Below are positions 1 through 7,595 of a DNA stretch of 64,000 bases, piece after piece; position 1 is the first letter of the stretch, and the number at the start of each line of letters is the position of its first letter. A program made the translations under genes and the position numbers. The stretch comes from Desulfobacteraceae bacterium (GTDB lineage Bacteria; Desulfobacterota; Desulfobacteria; Desulfobacterales; JACKCP01), in contig JACKCP010000002.1 of NCBI GenBank assembly GCA_020633955.1, positions 124,001-188,000 of the forward strand. The letters are read 5' to 3'. Below the pieces are notes generated by a model. The model worked only from the letters and a program-made list of their open reading frames with translations. It was not told where the DNA came from and did no database searches.

Positions 1-261
1 AATAAAAAAAACTCCAGTGAAGTGCTGTTAAAAACATCATCTGGCGGTGCATGTGTAAATGATGCCATTGTCCATCTTTCATCCCATCACCTGCCCTTTG
101 GAGGTGTTGGCATAAGCGGAATGGGCGCTTATCATGGACGCTTTGGATTTGAAACATTCTCCCACTTTAAATCAGTTGTAAGTTCAACCACAAAATTTGA
201 TATTCCCCTTAGATATCCTCCTTTCCCGAAATGGTTCAAAAAACTCATGAATATATTGTAA
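1..261 (+). CDS. Aldehyde dehydrogenase, C-terminal fragment
   Basis: The reading frame is open at the left edge, so only about 86 C-terminal residues are present. The segment with GGACVNDAIVHL, then HLPFGGVGISGMGAYHG and FETFSHFKS, is the conserved C-terminal signature of class 3-like (fatty/coniferyl) NAD(P)-dependent aldehyde dehydrogenases, which oxidise aldehydes to acids. The catalytic Cys/Glu lie outside the window. The final residues are hydrophobic and basic, as in membrane-associated members. The gene stops at a TAA before an intergenic stretch of about 130 bp. The family call is firm; the substrate is unknown. Confidence 0.9.
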   Translation, partial: NKKNSSEVLLKTSSGGACVNDAIVHLSSHHLPFGGVGISGMGAYHGRFGFETFSHFKSVVSSTTKFDIPLRYPPFPKWFKKLMNIL

Positions 262-390
262 CCCTTTATATTTTTAAAATCTCATGAATTGTGACTGCCG
301 GGAATTAAAACTCGGCTGACTGAATGAGAGGCTAAAAAAACAGTTTTCATTTACAAGCTGTTTATAACAAAAATACAAAAGGGAAAAAAA

Positions 391-564
391 ATGGTTGAAT
401 TATTCGGATTTTTTGTTTTTATTGCAGTCTGGGTTCTTATGCAGAAAGTGATACTCCCGAAAATGGGGGTGCCTACATGAATGAGCGATGCTTGTCAGGT
501 GACAAGAAAAGAGATAAATGGAAAACCAGCAGAAAAAACCAATAATAAAAGACGAAGATTCTGA
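391..564 (+). CDS. Candidate small membrane selenoprotein (in-frame UGA at 478-480)
   Basis: A short frame starts at ATG 391, seven bases or so after a GGGA ribosome site. Its first 29 codons give one hydrophobic helix (about residues 4-22) and end ILPKMGVPT before TGA at 478-480. If UGA is read as selenocysteine, the frame continues 27 codons as U-MSDAC and a basic tail to TGA 562-564, giving a U-x4-C pair right after the helix. A 6-bp hairpin with AGGT loop (491-506) sits 16 nt after the UGA, fitting the bacterial SECIS rule. The extension overlaps the start of the sigma-factor gene (518). The plain alternative is a 29-residue membrane peptide, 391-480. I do not recognise a characterised family; selenocysteine is an inference. 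Confidence 0.55.
478..506 (+). promoter_or_regulatory. SECIS-like hairpin after UGA 478-480
   Basis: CTTGTC (491-496) pairs perfectly with GACAAG (501-506) around loop AGGT. Spacing from the UGA to the loop is 16 nt, and a G lies within the first two loop bases; both match the known rule for bacterial SECIS elements (E. coli fdhF has an AGGUCU loop). The same loop occurs after the in-frame UGA at 43905. Confidence 0.55.
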
Positions 565-1126
565 TCTTATTTTAGAGATAAAAAACGGCCGGACTGATTT
601 GTATGAAACCCTTCTTTCAAAGTACGAAACAAGGATTTACAACTTCGGCCTTAGAATGTGCAAAGATGTTTCAGACGCGGAAGACCTTGTTCAGGAAACA
701 TTTATTAATATCTTCAGATATCTTAAAGACTTCAGAATGGAGTCCAAATTTAAAAACTGGGCCTATAAAATTGCAGCCTCAGTCTGCATGAAGATAAAAA
801 AAAGAAATAATGTTACTGAAACAGAGCTTTCCCTGGATGATATTCTTCCAGCAGACAGAGAAAAGGAAGTTTCGTCTAAAATACCCTCTTGGGTAAATCA
901 GCCTGCAGAAGCTCTGATGAACAAGGAAATGTACCTTGAAATAAAAAGAGAAATAGACAATCTTCCTCCAAGCTACAGAATAATTCTTGTTTTAAGAGAT
1001 ATGGAAGATTTTTCAACCAGAGAGGTTTCAGAAATTCTTGATCTTTCTGAATCAAATGTAAAGGTAAGGCTTCACAGAGCAAGAAGTTTTGTAAGGGAAG
1101 GCTTAAAGAGGTACTTCAATGACTGA
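518..1126 (+). CDS. RNA polymerase sigma factor, ECF (RpoE-like)
   Basis: This 202-residue protein has sigma region 2 at about residues 25-95 (DAEDLVQETFINIFRYL, then FKNWAYKIAAS) and region 4 at about 140-195 (LPPSYRIILVLRDMEDFST, followed by a helix-turn-helix ending NVKVRLHRAR). This two-domain layout is that of group IV (ECF) sigma factors, which direct RNA polymerase to stress or envelope promoters. Its stop overlaps the start of an anti-sigma gene by 8 bp, so the two are translationally coupled. The linker of about 45 residues is somewhat long. The ribosome site is a weak purine run that overlaps the hairpin of the upstream UGA gene. Confidence 0.93.
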   Translation: MENQQKKPIIKDEDSDLILEIKNGRTDLYETLLSKYETRIYNFGLRMCKDVSDAEDLVQETFINIFRYLKDFRMESKFKNWAYKIAASVCMKIKKRNNVTETELSLDDILPADREKEVSSKIPSWVNQPAEALMNKEMYLEIKREIDNLPPSYRIILVLRDMEDFSTREVSEILDLSESNVKVRLHRARSFVREGLKRYFND

Positions 1127-1376
1127 TAATGAAAAATATTCAAACCACTGTATTCAAATGTTTGAAGTCTATTCCCAGTATCTTGACGGAGAACTCGATG
1201 AAAACCAGAGAACAGAAGTTGAACACCACATAGAAACATGCAGTGAATGCAGAGCCTGCTTCATGACACTCAAAAAAACCAAGGAACTGTGTTCTAAAAT
1301 GCCTAGAGTCAAAGCTCCAGATGACTTCACATCAAGACTTCATTCCAGAATAAGAAACATTTTAGACTGCAAATAA
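1119..1376 (+). CDS. Anti-sigma factor with zinc-finger (zf-HC2-like) domain
   Basis: The 85-residue product carries the H-x3-C-x2-C signature (HHIETCSEC, about residues 37-45), with an upstream Cys/His typical of zinc-binding anti-sigma domains that sequester a partner ECF factor in the cytoplasm. There is no transmembrane segment, so it is a soluble ZAS-type anti-sigma, likely redox- or metal-responsive. The 8-bp overlap with the sigma gene supports the pairing. The C-terminal part (residues 55-85) is basic with no known domain. Confidence 0.85.
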   Translation: MTDNEKYSNHCIQMFEVYSQYLDGELDENQRTEVEHHIETCSECRACFMTLKKTKELCSKMPRVKAPDDFTSRLHSRIRNILDCK

Positions 1377-1493
1377 AATTCATGGGATATTATGTGATGG
1401 TTTTGATTTAGGATTGACTTAACCCTTATTCTGGTTATTTTTACCTTGCTTGAAAAAATATAAAATTTTTAAACTGTTAAAACAGGTCAGACA

Positions 1494-2414
1494 ATGCAGA
1501 CAAATGAAGAACTAAAAAAAAGGCTGATTGAAAATAAAAAGGACAGAATCTATTCCTTTATTATGGATGAAGGGAATTTCAGGGGAACTGTAATTCATTC
1601 CACGAGGCTTGTAAAAGATCTTAAGGAGAGACATTCCCTTGGAATTATTGAAACACTTATCCTTGGGCATGCATGCACAGGATCAGAGCTAATGGCAACA
1701 ACCCTCAAGGGAAACAGCAGACTAAAATTTCACATAGAATGCTCAGGGCCGGTTAAAGGGCTTGTCTGCGAAGCAAATTCATTTGGAGATGTTCGCGGAT
1801 ATCTCTTCCAGAATCCAATCCCAATAACTGATCCTCCAAAAGATTTTAAAACATCTCCATATTTCAAAGCAGGGTTTTTAACTGTTACTTATATTAAGGA
1901 AAATTCAAAATCACCATATTCGGGAAAAGTAATGCTTGAATACGGAGAAATTGCCCAGGAAATTGCAAATTATTATCTAAACTCAGAACAAATCCCTTCA
2001 GCCTGTAATTTAAGTGTGACATTTTCTCCAGAGGGAGAAGTAACAGGAGCCGGTGGAATATTAATCCAGAAAATGCCTGGAGCTGATGATGTAACACTTG
2101 AAAAGGTTGAAAAAGCATTTTTAAGCCTTCCTTCAATAGGTGATGAGTTTTCTAAAGGATATGCTCCAGAGGATCTGATTTACGGTTTCTTTAAGGAATT
2201 TAATCCAAAAATACTTGATGACAGGAGGGTTGCATTTTCATGTTCGTGTGAAAGGGAAAGAATGCTTGCATATATTAAGGGCCTTGGAAAAGACACTTTA
2301 AAAGAAATTATTGATGATGATGTTTTTCCACTCGAAGTGACCTGCCATTATTGCAGCAGTAAATATCATTTTGATAAGAATATCATATTACAGGCATACA
2401 ATGAAGCCAGATAA
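1494..2414 (+). CDS. hslO: Hsp33 redox-regulated molecular chaperone
   Basis: The protein is 306 residues, close to the usual Hsp33 length. The redox switch is intact: C-x-C near residues 250-252 (FSCSCERERM) and C-x2-C near 284-287 (VTCHYC). These cysteines bind zinc when reduced; under oxidative stress they form disulfides and activate holdase activity in the cytoplasm. The N-terminal substrate-binding part includes GHACTGSELMATTLKG. The gene stands alone between the sigma/anti-sigma pair and a repeat-containing spacer. Regulation by the adjacent ECF factor is plausible but not shown. Confidence 0.95.
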   Translation: MQTNEELKKRLIENKKDRIYSFIMDEGNFRGTVIHSTRLVKDLKERHSLGIIETLILGHACTGSELMATTLKGNSRLKFHIECSGPVKGLVCEANSFGDVRGYLFQNPIPITDPPKDFKTSPYFKAGFLTVTYIKENSKSPYSGKVMLEYGEIAQEIANYYLNSEQIPSACNLSVTFSPEGEVTGAGGILIQKMPGADDVTLEKVEKAFLSLPSIGDEFSKGYAPEDLIYGFFKEFNPKILDDRRVAFSCSCERERMLAYIKGLGKDTLKEIIDDDVFPLEVTCHYCSSKYHFDKNIILQAYNEAR

Positions 2415-2504
2415 AAAAAATGATTTTCCCCTTCCCAGCACGATTCCAAGTTTCAAGACGCAAAGAAATGACCTGGAATTTCCAGAGAAACAAATAAAAA
2501 CCGT

Positions 2505-2683
2505 AACTGTTCATAAAAACTGGTAACGGGTGTTGTATTTTTCTGAGCACCATTCTCGCTAATGCTTTGAGGCAGGAGAAAAAAAGCTTTTTCTCCTGAA
2601 ACCGAGCCATAAAAAATACAGCACCCGTTCTCAGGAAAAAACAGACTTTTTTGTAAATTCACCACTGAATAGTTTCTAAAAAT
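2505..2683. repeat. Dispersed MITE-like repeat A, copy 1
   Basis: This copy runs from GTAACTGTTCA to CTGAATAGTTTC, which are imperfect terminal inverted repeats. In the middle, GGAGAAAAAAAGC pairs with GCTTTTTCTCC, and the arms carry ATTCTCGCT. Related copies lie near 7379, 9690, 54810 and 62955. It fills most of the 400-bp spacer between hslO and the DUF2279 gene; no coding sequence is supported here. Confidence 0.7.
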
Positions 2684-2813
2684 CAACCGCTGAAAAAAAA
2701 TATTAAATACCCAAAGTAATTATTGTTAAATCTTTAAAAAAAATAATGTACGATAATAATGAACAAATCAGTTTTCATATCAGGTATTGCTGAATCAAAC
2801 ATAAGGGATAATA

Positions 2814-3629
2814 ATGAAACCTTCATTTATTATAATTATGGCGATTCTTTTTATATGCGAAAACCTTTATGCATCTGAAAAAAGCACCTTCATATTTTTG
2901 GAAACAGAACTTTCAAAAGAAGAAAAAGTCATAATGACCAATGCAATTGGACTGGGTTTTGTAACTTACTGGGGAATTGCGAAGTGGGATTATTTTAAAA
3001 ACGATCCAAAACAGACAAACGAAGGCTGGTTTTCCAGCCATACAAAAGAAGGGGGAGCCGATAAATTAGGACATTTTTATTCATGCTGGTCTCTTTCACA
3101 TGTTTTCTCAGGTGTATTCAAAAACTGGGGATACTCTGACAAAAAAAGTATTTTGCTTGGCTCAATATCCTCTTTTACAATTATGGGATGGATGGAAATT
3201 GGGGATTCTTTTTCCGAATACGGATTTTCCCATGAGGACTTTATAATGAATACTTTAGGGTGCGCATCAGCATATTTAATTGGTACAAATCCATCCTTGG
3301 CAGATAAAATTGATTTCAGGATAGAATACTGGCCAATGTTTAAGAAAGGAGATTTCTTTACTGACTATGAAAACTTGAAATATCTAGCAGCTGTGAAACT
3401 TGATGGATTTAAAAGTATAAAACCTGAGTTTTTAAATTATCTTGAAATCCATCTCGGATATTATGCAAGAGGTTATGACGGCAAATCAGAAAGGGAAAGA
3501 AACATGTTTGTTGGAATAGGTATTAATATGCCAAGGATTTTAAATAATTTTTCCATGAAAAAAATATCAAAGGCTGCAAATTTTATCCAGATTCCATTCA
3601 CAAGAATATCTTATGACAATAAATTATAA
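2814..3629 (+). CDS. DUF2279 (YfiM-like) exported protein
   Basis: A 271-residue protein with an N-terminal signal-like helix (residues 1-20, ending near LYASE). The core (about 60-160) contains ADKLGHFYSCWSLSHVF and GWMEIGDSFSEYGFSHED, matching the DUF2279/YfiM pattern of conserved D-K-x-G-H and E-x2-D-x2-S motifs. The biochemical function of this family is unknown; members are envelope proteins. The ribosome site AGGGA precedes the ATG by 7 bp. It is monocistronic, convergent with the next gene. The last 100 residues are poorly conserved beta-rich sequence and could form part of an outer-membrane structure. Confidence 0.75.
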   Translation: MKPSFIIIMAILFICENLYASEKSTFIFLETELSKEEKVIMTNAIGLGFVTYWGIAKWDYFKNDPKQTNEGWFSSHTKEGGADKLGHFYSCWSLSHVFSGVFKNWGYSDKKSILLGSISSFTIMGWMEIGDSFSEYGFSHEDFIMNTLGCASAYLIGTNPSLADKIDFRIEYWPMFKKGDFFTDYENLKYLAAVKLDGFKSIKPEFLNYLEIHLGYYARGYDGKSERERNMFVGIGINMPRILNNFSMKKISKAANFIQIPFTRISYDNKL

Positions 3630-3646
3630 TTTGAATCAGATATAAT

Positions 3647-4198
3647 TTATTCCCAGTAAATTTTGTAATTTTCAATTTTTTGTTCAAGCCTTTTTGAAAG
3701 ATAACCACTTCCTTTTTCAAGCTCTTTTAAAATCAGCAAGGCTTCCCTGGAATAATTTTGTGTTTTTTCCCTTGTCCAGTATGAAGGAGGTTTGCAGAGA
3801 TTTGAAATTCTGTCTGCTATCTTAACAAGCCAGACTTCATATGGCTGTTTTTTTATTCTATCAAGGCTGTCTTTCATTGCAATTGCCTTATCTGAAAAAT
3901 CAGAATTTTTAGTCAGGGCAAGAACACCGTCTGCAGTTTTTTTACCAAACGCATCCAAAACTGTCTGATAATCTGCCTCTGTATCTTCAATAACATCATG
4001 AAGAAGGCCGCACTCAATACAAAGATCAGGATCGGTTAATTTTTTTTCAAATTTGAACCCTGCAATTAATTCCATTGCAACTTCAACCGGATGAATAATA
4101 TATGGGAGATCTGTTCCAGGTATTTTTTGATTTAAATGCCACCTGGATGCAAAATTCAAGGCTTTTAAATATTTTTCCTGTGACCATAATGGTTCCAT
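3647..4198 (-). CDS. HD-domain ppGpp hydrolase-like protein (small alarmone hydrolase, MESH1-type)
   Basis: The 183-residue product matches the hydrolase half of RelA/SpoT: H36 (IIHPVEVA), H67-D68 with E71-D72 (LLHDVIEDTEAD), and the downstream KIADRISNL motif. These residues bind Mn and hydrolyse (p)ppGpp in SpoT-type enzymes. No synthetase, TGS or ACT domain follows, so it fits a stand-alone small alarmone hydrolase. Related HD proteins act on other nucleotides, so the substrate is inferred. It is convergent with the DUF2279 gene, with 17 bp between stops. Confidence 0.85.
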   Translation of the reverse strand: MEPLWSQEKYLKALNFASRWHLNQKIPGTDLPYIIHPVEVAMELIAGFKFEKKLTDPDLCIECGLLHDVIEDTEADYQTVLDAFGKKTADGVLALTKNSDFSDKAIAMKDSLDRIKKQPYEVWLVKIADRISNLCKPPSYWTREKTQNYSREALLILKELEKGSGYLSKRLEQKIENYKIYWE

Positions 4199-4348
4199 AA
4201 TTTTTTTCCCTTATTTAATGATTAGCCCGGAGCATAAATTTTTGTTTAATACAAGGGATATGAGAATTTAACCTTTAGTCTTTTCAGGGGATAAATTTTG
4301 AATCTACCCCAGAAATGGACAAAAACGACCATCTCCGCCAGCCGCTAT

Positions 4349-4699
4349 TTAAAAAAATTTGCTCCTGAACATAAAAAAAACAGCGCCCAGAAGACATATT
4401 CCTGCAAAAATGTAATCAAGTTTAAAAGGCTCTTTCATATAAAAAATAGAAAAAGGAATAAAAACGCCAAGAGTAATAACTTCCTGGATAATTTTGAGCT
4501 GGGCAAGGCTTAAGACATTGTACCCTATTCTATTTGCAGGAACCTGAAGACAATACTCAAAAAAAGCAATTGACCAGCTGATTAGTGCAGCAATTATCCA
4601 GGGCTTGTTGTTCAATTCCTTTAAATGGGCGTACCATGCAAAAGTCATGAAAAAATTGCTTAAGATCAAAAGACCTACAGCTGTAAAAACATGGTTCAA
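4349..4699 (-). CDS. DMT-superfamily small membrane protein (DUF486)
   Basis: A 116-residue protein with four predicted transmembrane helices (about 5-20, 33-52, 67-85, 92-110). The motifs FMTFAWYAHLK, FFEYCLQVPANRIGY and LKIIQEVITLGVFIPFS are characteristic of DUF486/COG3169, a short relative of the drug/metabolite transporter fold. Function is unknown; such proteins probably work as dimers in the inner membrane. It is a single gene. Confidence 0.88.
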   Translation of the reverse strand: MNHVFTAVGLLILSNFFMTFAWYAHLKELNNKPWIIAALISWSIAFFEYCLQVPANRIGYNVLSLAQLKIIQEVITLGVFIPFSIFYMKEPFKLDYIFAGICLLGAVFFMFRSKFF

Positions 4700-4825
4700 G
4701 TCAATTCTCCTTAAAATTTATCAACCCATAACAAGCTGTTTATACTCTTTTTTTAATCAAAAGCAACGAAGATTTAAAACACTGCACAAATAAAAGAAAC
4801 AGTTTTTTCAATGTCTATTCAGTTA

Positions 4826-4975
4826 GTGTACTAAAACGGTCTTTTTTGTCCATTTGGGCGTCAGATTAAAAATTTAATCCTCAAAATAATCAATGTATTC
4901 ATGCGGTTAAATTTTTAATTTCCTTTTAACTGAACAAAAGACTCTAGTTTTCGACCAATCACTATTTAACTTTTT
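4826..4975. repeat. Dispersed repeat C, copy 1
   Basis: The segment from TTCAGTTAGTG through CGTCAGATTAAAA, CAAAATAATC, GGTTAAATTTTTA and ACTGAACAAAAGA aligns over about 140 bp with 10035-10175 on the same strand. The tail extends into the stop region of the NTF2-like gene (from 4962). It is non-coding and of unknown origin. Confidence 0.5.
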
Positions 4976-5351
4976 CAAGCATTTCTCCCATCATTTTGTG
5001 GATAAGATTTATTGCCTTTAAAGGACGAAGCATAACTTTAAACGAAATTATTTCGCCTTTTTCATTCCATGACATCATATCAACACCGTTAATCTTTACA
5101 CCGTCTATTTCAGTTTCAAATTCAAGTACTGCATTGTTTCCTGAAACAACTTCCCTTACATAATGAAATGTTTCATTTACAAAAACATAAAGTGCGGCAG
5201 TAAGATAAAGAGTGGTAATATCTTTTCCTTCCTGGGGAGTGTGAACAACAGGTGAATAAAAAACAACTTCGTCTGAAAGAATTTTATCAAGCTCCTTTGG
5301 ATCTTTTGACTTTACAAGTGCATGCCATGCTTCAACAGTTTTTGAACTCAT
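4962..5351 (-). CDS. NTF2-like/SnoaL-fold protein
   Basis: A 129-residue single-domain protein. It starts with a helix (VEAWHALVKSKDPKELDKIL) and then has SDEVVFYSPVVHTPQEGK, a pattern typical of the cone-shaped NTF2-like fold (ketosteroid isomerase, SnoaL). Its tail carries FKVMLRPLKAINLIHKM. Members bind small hydrophobic ligands and some are enzymes; no catalytic residues can be assigned. Ribosome site GGAG precedes the ATG. Monocistronic. Confidence 0.75.
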   Translation of the reverse strand: MSSKTVEAWHALVKSKDPKELDKILSDEVVFYSPVVHTPQEGKDITTLYLTAALYVFVNETFHYVREVVSGNNAVLEFETEIDGVKINGVDMMSWNEKGEIISFKVMLRPLKAINLIHKMMGEMLEKVK

Positions 5352-5559
5352 TTCCCTGCTCCTTTAAAAAAGTATTAAGTTATAGTTTTTACTTTTATAA
5401 TATCAATGGCAAAAGATTTCAAGGCAATTATATAAATGTCTTTTAAGACAGATCAAAACAAATGACTTGCAGGCGAAAATAATATATATAAAAGATTTAC
5501 AAGAAATTAAAACTGCCTTTAAAATAAACAGGCAAAAAGGCAGCTTTATTCAGCAGATA

Positions 5560-5695
5560 TTTAAAGCCTGAATTAAGGGTTTCCAATTTTACTGCATCTT
5601 CTGCGTTAAATTGCATCACGCACAGCAAAAATACAGCCTGATACAATTTACCTCGTATATTCAGCAAACTTGAAAATCGCTGAATTCAGGTGAAA
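5560..5695. repeat. Dispersed repeat B, copy 1
   Basis: This copy starts CCTGAATTAAG and ends CTGAATTCAGG, forming a short terminal inverted repeat. It contains CAATTTTACTGCATCTTC and TTGCATCACGCA, repeated with few changes at 7488-7592. It occupies the 438-bp spacer 5352-5789; the rest of the spacer shows no gene. Confidence 0.65.
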
Positions 5696-5789
5696 ATAAA
5701 GCAGGATATTTATTTTTCAAAGTCTTGAAACAGACAGGGAATATCTGACGGATAAATACCAGGTTAAAATTTTTTAAGGATTTTTTTTA

Positions 5790-6437
5790 ATGGAATCAGT
5801 TGAATCTTATTTTAAATTTTTTTTGGCAATGGCAGCAATTGTAAACCCTTTTGGAGCGGTTCCCATTTTTTTAAATGCATGCAGTGATGAGTCATTAAGG
5901 GACAAAAAGAAAACAATAAAAACAGCTGCAACAACAGTTTTTTTTGTCCTTTTTATTTCCCTTGTTTCAGGGGAGGCAATATTGAAAATATTTGGAATAT
6001 CCATGGCTTCATTCAGGGTTGCAGGAGGCATTCTAATTCTTCTAATGGCCTTCAGTATGCTTCAGGCAAAAGTGAGTCCGGCAAAACAGACCCAGGAAGA
6101 GGCAGAGATACTTGAATCAAATATCAAGGAAAATATTGCTGTGGTCCCTCTTGGAATACCTCTTATGGCAGGTCCTGGTGCAATAAGCACTGTTATCTTA
6201 TATGCTCAGAAACATGAAACATTTTCACATTATGCTGTCCTGCTCGGAATTATATTAAGTATAGCACTGATTTCATGGTCCGTTTTAAGAATTGCACCTG
6301 CCATAGCATCGAGACTTGGCCAGACTGGAATAAATATAATCACAAGGATAATGGGGCTTTTAATGGCCTCAATAGGGATTGAATTTATGGCTAATGGCCT
6401 TAAAATGCTATTTCCTGTTCTTACATCTCTTTTATAG
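5790..6437 (+). CDS. MarC-family integral membrane protein
   Basis: A 215-residue protein with six predicted membrane helices. The N-terminal AMAAIVNPFGAVPIF and the central VVPLGIPLMAGPGAIST are the signature repeats of the MarC/UPF0056 family, whose two inverted halves each carry an N-P or P-G motif. The function is unknown; the once-proposed role in multidrug resistance is not supported. Good ribosome site AAGGA. It lies 31 bp upstream of an MscS gene in the same direction, so they may be co-transcribed. Confidence 0.92.
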   Translation: MESVESYFKFFLAMAAIVNPFGAVPIFLNACSDESLRDKKKTIKTAATTVFFVLFISLVSGEAILKIFGISMASFRVAGGILILLMAFSMLQAKVSPAKQTQEEAEILESNIKENIAVVPLGIPLMAGPGAISTVILYAQKHETFSHYAVLLGIILSIALISWSVLRIAPAIASRLGQTGINIITRIMGLLMASIGIEFMANGLKMLFPVLTSLL

Positions 6438-6468
6438 TATTGACTGTAAAAATATTTGAGGTTTTCCA

Positions 6469-7341
6469 ATGAGCCATGATTTTATTTTCAACAACCCTTT
6501 TTATCTTAAAATTATTCACACTATAATTATTACTGCTGTTATTCTTCTTCTCAAAAAAATAGCAAGAAACAAATTTATTATTCCAAGTGATATTGATATT
6601 CAAGCTAAAAGAAAATGGGTAGTAACAACAAAAAACATTTCTTTTTTCATATGGTTTTTTGCCCTCATCATTATATGGATTGATCAGCTTCAGGCTGTTG
6701 GAGCAACCCTTGTTCTTTTTGCAGCTGCATTTGTTGTTGCCACTAAAGAGTTTATACTCAATATAATCGGTTATATTTACCGCACAGGGACCAAATCCTT
6801 TTCAACCGGAGACAGAATAGAAATAAACTCAATAAGGGGTGATGTTCTTGACCAGAATATTACTGGTGTAACCCTTATGGAAGTAGGGTCTGGTGTCAAA
6901 ACCCATCAGTATACAGGTTCATCTGTGTTTATTCCCAATGCAGTTTTTTTATCAGCACCTGTTAAAAATGAAACTGTAATGGGCGGAGAATATGTTTTTC
7001 ATATTATCACTGTAAATCTTAAAATGGAAGATGACTGGATTGATGCAGAAAAAGCTCTCATTGATTCTGCAAGGGAAGCATGTGCTCCTTATCTTGAATA
7101 TGCCATAAAACAGATGACTTATATCTCAAAAAAGCATGCACTGGACCAGCCTGGAGTTGAGCCAAGAGTCAATATTCAGATCCCCGAACACGATAAAATA
7201 ACTCTGCAGCTGAGAATGCCTGTTCCTTCTAAAAGAAGAGGACGAATAGAAGGAGAAGTCCTTAGAAAATACCTTATGAAAAAAGCTGAATACAAAAAAA
7301 AAGAAACTAAAGTTCAAAATGAAAAATGTACTCATACCTAA
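6469..7341 (+). CDS. MscS-type small-conductance mechanosensitive channel
   Basis: The 290-residue protein has three N-terminal membrane helices (about 15-33, 52-70, 76-100) followed by the MscS beta domain (RTGTKSFSTGDRIEINS, ITGVTLMEVG, VFIPNAVFLSAPV). MscS-type channels open under membrane tension to release solutes during osmotic downshock. The pore helix is AATLVLFAAAFVVATKEF-like and poorer in Gly than E. coli MscS. The C-terminal tail (250-290) is strongly basic. GAGG ribosome site; probably in an operon with the upstream MarC gene. Confidence 0.9.
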   Translation: MSHDFIFNNPFYLKIIHTIIITAVILLLKKIARNKFIIPSDIDIQAKRKWVVTTKNISFFIWFFALIIIWIDQLQAVGATLVLFAAAFVVATKEFILNIIGYIYRTGTKSFSTGDRIEINSIRGDVLDQNITGVTLMEVGSGVKTHQYTGSSVFIPNAVFLSAPVKNETVMGGEYVFHIITVNLKMEDDWIDAEKALIDSAREACAPYLEYAIKQMTYISKKHALDQPGVEPRVNIQIPEHDKITLQLRMPVPSKRRGRIEGEVLRKYLMKKAEYKKKETKVQNEKCTHT

Positions 7342-7378
7342 GTTGATCGTTTCATATTTTTAGATTAAGAAATTTTGT

Positions 7379-7437
7379 AACTGTTCAGTTCAATTTAGAA
7401 CTGCTTTTTCTCAGTTTTTAAGATGAATAGTTACGTA
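7379..7437. repeat. Repeat A, internally deleted copy
   Basis: Only the ends of repeat A remain: GTAACTGTTCAGTTC at the left and AGATGAATAGTTACG at the right, with CTTTTTCTCAGTTTTTAAG between. This looks like a deletion derivative of the roughly 150-bp element at 9690-9845. Confidence 0.6.
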
Positions 7438-7487
7438 ATTTCTAATGAATCAGACTTATTATATTAAAAGTATGAAACCCAGCCGGC

Positions 7488-7592
7488 TTTTCAATTTTAC
7501 TGCATCTACTGCATTAAACTGCATCATGCATATAAAAAGTATATGATACAATTTTGCAGTTATATAAAACAAGCTTGAAAATCGATCAATTC
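7488..7592. repeat. Dispersed repeat B, copy 2
   Basis: CAATTTTACTGCATCTAC, TGCATCATGCATA, GATACAATTT, AGCTTGAAAATCG and CAATTCAGG occur in the same order as in copy 1 (5560-5695). The right end touches the 3' end of the sensor kinase gene (stop near 7596). Confidence 0.65.
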
Positions 7593-7595
7593 AGG

